Source of the DNA: Bacteroidota bacterium
GTDB taxonomy: Bacteria; Bacteroidota; Bacteroidia; Sphingobacteriales; Sphingobacteriaceae
Assembly (NCBI GenBank): GCA_013288465.1
Contig: JABDBT010000022.1
Span: 1 to 25,701 of the forward strand
Direction of reading: 5' to 3'
DNA length: 25,701 nt
The translations under genes were made by a program, and so were the position numbers. Shown in pieces: positions 22,727 through 25,701 of this stretch. The stretch's first letter is position 1. Every line of letters begins with the position of its first letter. The notes below the pieces were generated by a model, which was given only the letters and a program-made list of their open reading frames with translations, did not search any database and was not told the origin of the DNA.

Positions 22727-23431
22727 TTATTCAATAATTACTTTCTGTCCTTTTATCACATCTACCAAATCCATTACTTCCCAGGCATCTTCAATTTTAT
22801 AGTTGCCGCTGCGGGTACGGGTTAGTTTGGATAGATAAGCACCGTTATTTAGTGCTTTACCAAAATCATTCACTAACGAGCGGATGTAAGTGCCTTTGCT
22901 GCAAACTACTTTAAAATCAACTTCGGGTAAAGCAATACGGGTAATTTCAAATTGGGTAATGGTTACGTTGCGCAGGCGCAGTTCAACTTCTTCGCCACGG
23001 CGCGCTTTTTCATATAAGCGCTCGCCGTCAATTTTTATGGCGGAGTGTGCCGGGGGGTATTGCTGTATATCGCCGGTAAACTGTTTGCAGGCGCCTTTTA
23101 TTTGCTCATCAGCTATGCTGCTGATGTCAAATTGCTGATCGGGCGCCGTTTCCATATCGTAGGATGGGGTGGTAGCGCCCAATATCATGGTGCCGGTATA
23201 TTCCTTTTCTTCGGCCTGGAAGGTATCGATCTGTTTGGTCATTTTGCCGGTGCAAATGATGAGCAGACCGGTTGCCAATGGGTCGAGCGTGCCGGCATGG
23301 CCAACCTTTAGCTTTAAGGGCTTAAACGAGTTACGCAGCTTGCCTACTACGTCAAAGCTGGTCCATTGGTAAGGCTTATTTACTAAAAGTAGCTCGCCCT
23401 CGGCAAAATTAAATTGTTTATGCTTATCCAC
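22727..23431 (-). CDS. truB: tRNA pseudouridine(55) synthase TruB
   Basis: TruB makes pseudouridine 55 in the T-loop of most tRNAs. The 234 residues contain the N-terminal LLLVNKPYQWTSFDVVGKLR block, the catalytic HAGTLDPLATGLL motif with Asp50, the YPPAHSAIKIDGERLYEKARRGEEVE segment and SKGTYIRSLVNDFG near the C-terminus. It lacks the C-terminal PUA-type extension of longer homologues, as is usual in Bacteroidota. It is cytosolic. A consensus -7 box lies 16 bases upstream. Gene order ftsX-DUF3098-uppP-truB-ribF is conserved in the phylum. Confidence 0.96.
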   Translation of the reverse strand: MDKHKQFNFAEGELLLVNKPYQWTSFDVVGKLRNSFKPLKLKVGHAGTLDPLATGLLIICTGKMTKQIDTFQAEEKEYTGTMILGATTPSYDMETAPDQQFDISSIADEQIKGACKQFTGDIQQYPPAHSAIKIDGERLYEKARRGEEVELRLRNVTITQFEITRIALPEVDFKVVCSKGTYIRSLVNDFGKALNNGAYLSKLTRTRSGNYKIEDAWEVMDLVDVIKGQKVIIE

Positions 23432-23447
23432 TTGTATAATTAAGCGG

Positions 23448-23455
23448 CAAAGGTA
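23448..23455 (-). promoter_or_regulatory. -7 box of truB
   Basis: On the minus strand TACCTTTG is a perfect TAnnTTTG match ending 16 bases before the truB ATG, which gives a leader of about ten bases. The -33 element is not clear. Confidence 0.5.
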
Positions 23456-23592
23456 GGATTATTTGTCTGAACCATGATTTGTGGGATTTTATCGATTATC
23501 ATGATTTGAAAAAATGAGATTAGAAAGCGTGTACAAATACTACTGTTTAAATAATTCATCAACGCAATCCATCAATCAAAAAAATCAACGGT

Positions 23593-24396
23593 TCAGACAG
23601 TATGCAAAGCATTCCCCGTATAGTACAAAATAATAATAATTATACCAGCTATAATGCGGTAGTAGCCAAAAAGCTTAAAGCCTTTTTGCTCCAAAAAGGT
23701 AATAAAGCTTTTGATAGCCAGCAACGCCACAATAAAAGCGATGACGCTGCCTATCACTAAATATTTAATGTCCTGATGTATATCGGTATTAGCAAAGTGG
23801 CCGTTTTTGTAAAAGTCATACAGATCTTTTAGGGTAGCACCAAACATGGTTGGCACAGCCAGGAAGAACGAAAACTCGGCAGCGGCCTTACGGCTCAGCT
23901 TTTGCGACATACCACCTACAATAGAGGCAGCAGACCGCGAAACGCCCGGCACCATAGCCAAACATTGGAAGAACCCAATTTTAAGCGCGGTGATATGGTT
24001 GATTTCTTTTTCGTCATTAACAGTAGGTTTATTAAACCAGTCATCAACAAAAAGTAAAATAACGCCGCCAACCACAAAGGCTATAGCAACAACCAGCGGG
24101 CTTTCTAACAGTACATCAATTTTCTTTTTAAATAACAAGCCTAATATTACGGCAGGTATTACACCAATAACCAGCTTTACATAAAAATCAATAGAGCGGA
24201 AAAAACGTTTAAAGTAAAGCACCACTACAGCGAGGATAGCGCCTAACTGGATAACTATTTCAAACAGTTTAACAAATTCGTCCTTGCTGATGCCCATTAA
24301 TGAGCTGGCAATAACCATGTGCCCGGTTGATGATACCGGCAAAAATTCCGTTAGGCCTTCAATTATAGCCAGGACAATAACATGTATGATATTCAT
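23593..24396 (-). CDS. uppP: Undecaprenyl-diphosphatase UppP (BacA type)
   Basis: An integral membrane phosphatase that recycles undecaprenyl pyrophosphate to the monophosphate carrier used for peptidoglycan and surface polysaccharides; extra activity gives bacitracin tolerance. The 267 residues include the first signature [17 protein letters not shown] (11-27, with E13, E17 and H26) and the second, [13 protein letters not shown] (150-162, with R154), plus about eight hydrophobic segments. The start is ATG at 24396, giving the typical [21 protein letters not shown]-terminus. It lies downstream of the DUF3098 gene in the same direction, separated by 107 bases that contain a GTTGTAA-word array. 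Confidence 0.96.
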   Translation of the reverse strand: MNIIHVIVLAIIEGLTEFLPVSSTGHMVIASSLMGISKDEFVKLFEIVIQLGAILAVVVLYFKRFFRSIDFYVKLVIGVIPAVILGLLFKKKIDVLLESPLVVAIAFVVGGVILLFVDDWFNKPTVNDEKEINHITALKIGFFQCLAMVPGVSRSAASIVGGMSQKLSRKAAAEFSFFLAVPTMFGATLKDLYDFYKNGHFANTDIHQDIKYLVIGSVIAFIVALLAIKSFITFLEQKGFKLFGYYRIIAGIIIIILYYTGNALHTV

Positions 24397-24404
24397 AGGG
24401 GAAA

Positions 24405-24460
24405 GGTTGTAAGGGTTGTAAATGTTGAAATAAGTTGTAGAGGTTATAAAAGCTATAAAT
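24405..24460. repeat. GTTGTAA-word array, single arm
   Basis: Direct words GGTTGTAAGGGTTGTAAATG, then AAGTTGTAGAGGTTATAAAAG run just upstream of uppP. The vocabulary matches the left half of the 12845-12955 array, but no complementary arm is present. Confidence 0.65.
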
Positions 24461-24503
24461 GTTTAATGCTATGAAACATTTACTATCATCAATTAACCAT
24501 TAA

Positions 24504-24761
24504 CTACTTCGCTTCCGGTTTTTTCAGGATGGCGAAAAAGGCGATAGCGAAGCCTGTTAAAACTACAATTGGAGCCAAAATAATTTTGGTATTGCTGTAA
24601 ATATCAGTTGTGCCCGCCATTAATATAAAGCCAAAAGCCACTACAGCTATGGCGATGATGAACCAGCGGTAATTGCTTTTATCGAATATCAGTTTTACAG
24701 GGGTTTTATCTGCCGGTTTAGCCTGTACTTTTGGTGCCGGTGTTTTGATGGGTTGTGCCAT
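24504..24761 (-). CDS. DUF3098 small membrane protein
   Basis: An 85-residue protein. A Lys/Pro/Ala-rich cytosolic N-terminus (MAQPIKTPAPKVQAKPADK) leads to two membrane helices (WFIIAIAVVAFGFILMAG, about 33-50, and IILAPIVVLTGFAIAFFAIL, about 60-79). This is the DUF3098 arrangement. Function is unknown; its fixed place between ftsX and uppP in Bacteroidota suggests a role in the cell envelope or division. It starts 75 bases after the ftsX stop in the same direction. Confidence 0.9.
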   Translation of the reverse strand: MAQPIKTPAPKVQAKPADKTPVKLIFDKSNYRWFIIAIAVVAFGFILMAGTTDIYSNTKIILAPIVVLTGFAIAFFAILKKPEAK

Positions 24762-24835
24762 ATTTTTATTTATAGATTTATTGAATGACTGAATTATTAA
24801 ATATTGAGTTGCTTTAGGCTTTTCGCTTTCAGCTT

Positions 24836-25701
24836 TTACCTATATAGAGCGTGTATTTTTAAACGTAAAAACTTATTTACTGCCAAAAAGGTGCTGAAGC
24901 CCGAAATAAATACGCCCAAGCCTATTACAAATAAAAACACTATCCCGAACTCGGAATAGTTTTGCAATATTACCAGGTCGGGGACTTGCTGTACGGCCAG
25001 GTACAGGGTGCCCATTAAAATAATAATGGCTATTAGCGCGCCCAAAAGGCCATGCCAAATACCATATAGTAGAAATGGTTTACGAATAAACCCTTTTGTT
25101 GCGCCTACCAATTGCATCGATTTAATTAAAAAGCGTTGCGAGTAAATTGCTAGACGGATAGTGTTATTAATAAGCGCTACCGAAAGCACCACGAATATGC
25201 TTGCAAAAGCCAGTATAATTAAGCTTATCGAAGTTAAATTCTGGTTCATTTGGTCAACCAGCGATTGCTGGTATTTAACCTCTTTTATCAATGGGTTTTT
25301 TAACAGCTCAGTTTTGAATTTGGTAATATCGGCGTTGTTGGCATACTGGGCATTTAAGTAAACATCTAATGATTGCGACAGCGGGTTATAGCCCAAAAAC
25401 TTCACAAAATCTTCACCCAAATCTTTTTGCAGGTTGCGGGCGGCCAGTTCTTTACTTACATATTGCGCCTGCTTAACCATTGGGTTAGCGGCCAATTGTT
25501 TTTGCAGCTCCATTACATCGGTTTCGTGTGCCGCGTCATCCACAAAAACATTAAGCACAATGTTTTCTTTCACATAGCGCGACAGGTTATTGGCATGTAC
25601 CAATATTAAGCCTAACAAACCTACCATCGACAAAACCATGGCGATACCAAATACAGTTGATATGTAAATGGTCTTCGTTTTTTTTGCCGACTCGCTTGCT
25701 T
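24836..25701 (-). CDS. ftsX: Cell-division protein FtsX, 5' end outside the window
   Basis: FtsX is the permease-like partner of FtsE that controls peptidoglycan hydrolases during division. The frame stays open to the window edge at 25701; upstream of the internal Met at 25639 it reads ASESAKKTKTIYISTVFGIA, so the true start lies beyond the window and only a few residues are missing. The first membrane helix (TIYISTVFGIAMVLSMVGLLGLILVHA) is followed by a periplasmic domain of about 120 residues, then three C-terminal helices (LIILAFASIFVVLSVALINN, LLGALIAIIILMGTLYLAV, VFLFVIGLGVFISGFSTFL). ftsE is not in the window, as is common in Bacteroidota where the two genes are separated. Confidence 0.93.
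   Translation of the reverse strand, partial: ASESAKKTKTIYISTVFGIAMVLSMVGLLGLILVHANNLSRYVKENIVLNVFVDDAAHETDVMELQKQLAANPMVKQAQYVSKELAARNLQKDLGEDFVKFLGYNPLSQSLDVYLNAQYANNADITKFKTELLKNPLIKEVKYQQSLVDQMNQNLTSISLIILAFASIFVVLSVALINNTIRLAIYSQRFLIKSMQLVGATKGFIRKPFLLYGIWHGLLGALIAIIILMGTLYLAVQQVPDLVILQNYSEFGIVFLFVIGLGVFISGFSTFLAVNKFLRLKIHALYR

Overview
The window looks like a chromosomal segment of a Bacteroidota bacterium, most probably a Sphingobacteriaceae member close to Mucilaginibacter or Pedobacter. This rests on recognition of protein families and gene order; no database search was possible. Supporting signs are TAnnTTTG promoter boxes (several TATATTTG), conserved Bacteroidota gene strings (parA-parB-DUF5683-dapB-lepB, and ftsX-DUF3098-uppP-truB-ribF), a bacillithiol gene (bshC), DUF5684-type signal peptidases, a TonB-dependent receptor, and many species-typical intergenic repeats. 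There is no rRNA, tRNA, CRISPR array or intact insertion sequence that I can see.

Layout. 1-560: a small GxxExxY (PD-(D/E)XK-like) gene tightly bracketed by inverted repeats. 567-3603: rimO and bshC on +. 3604-5657: a small serine hydrolase and an Ldh-family dehydrogenase on +, each preceded by a palindromic repeat element. 5700-12012: a minus-strand housekeeping operon transcribed parA > parB > DUF5683 > dapB > lepB > lepB, from a recognisable promoter at about 12105-12133. 12326-13639: an FMN reductase and a VIT-family transporter, convergent. 13734-18590: two tandem secreted barrel-like paralogues and a TonB-dependent receptor on +. 18591-19215: a 625-base convergent spacer with a hairpin and repeat debris. 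19216-20950: a cytosolic BtuF-like protein and a LysE-like exporter, divergent. 20965-21567: an AT-rich secreted orphan. 21662-25701: ribF, truB, uppP, DUF3098 and a 5'-truncated ftsX, all minus.

How the genes work together. The parA-lepB operon joins chromosome segregation (ParA/ParB), lysine/diaminopimelate synthesis for peptidoglycan (DapB) and secretory signal-peptide cleavage (LepB). The ftsX-ribF group joins division, lipid-carrier recycling, tRNA modification and flavin synthesis. The rest are single genes separated by repeats.

Two points stand out. First, the second lepB copy has alanine where the catalytic serine should be, while keeping the other signal peptidase boxes and a 3' end almost identical to the active copy. 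Second, many intergenic gaps are filled by short-word repeats, often with inverted arms (each gap using its own 7-10 base vocabulary), which run right up to stop or start codons; one such inverted pair encloses the GxxExxY gene as a compact cassette of about 434 bases.
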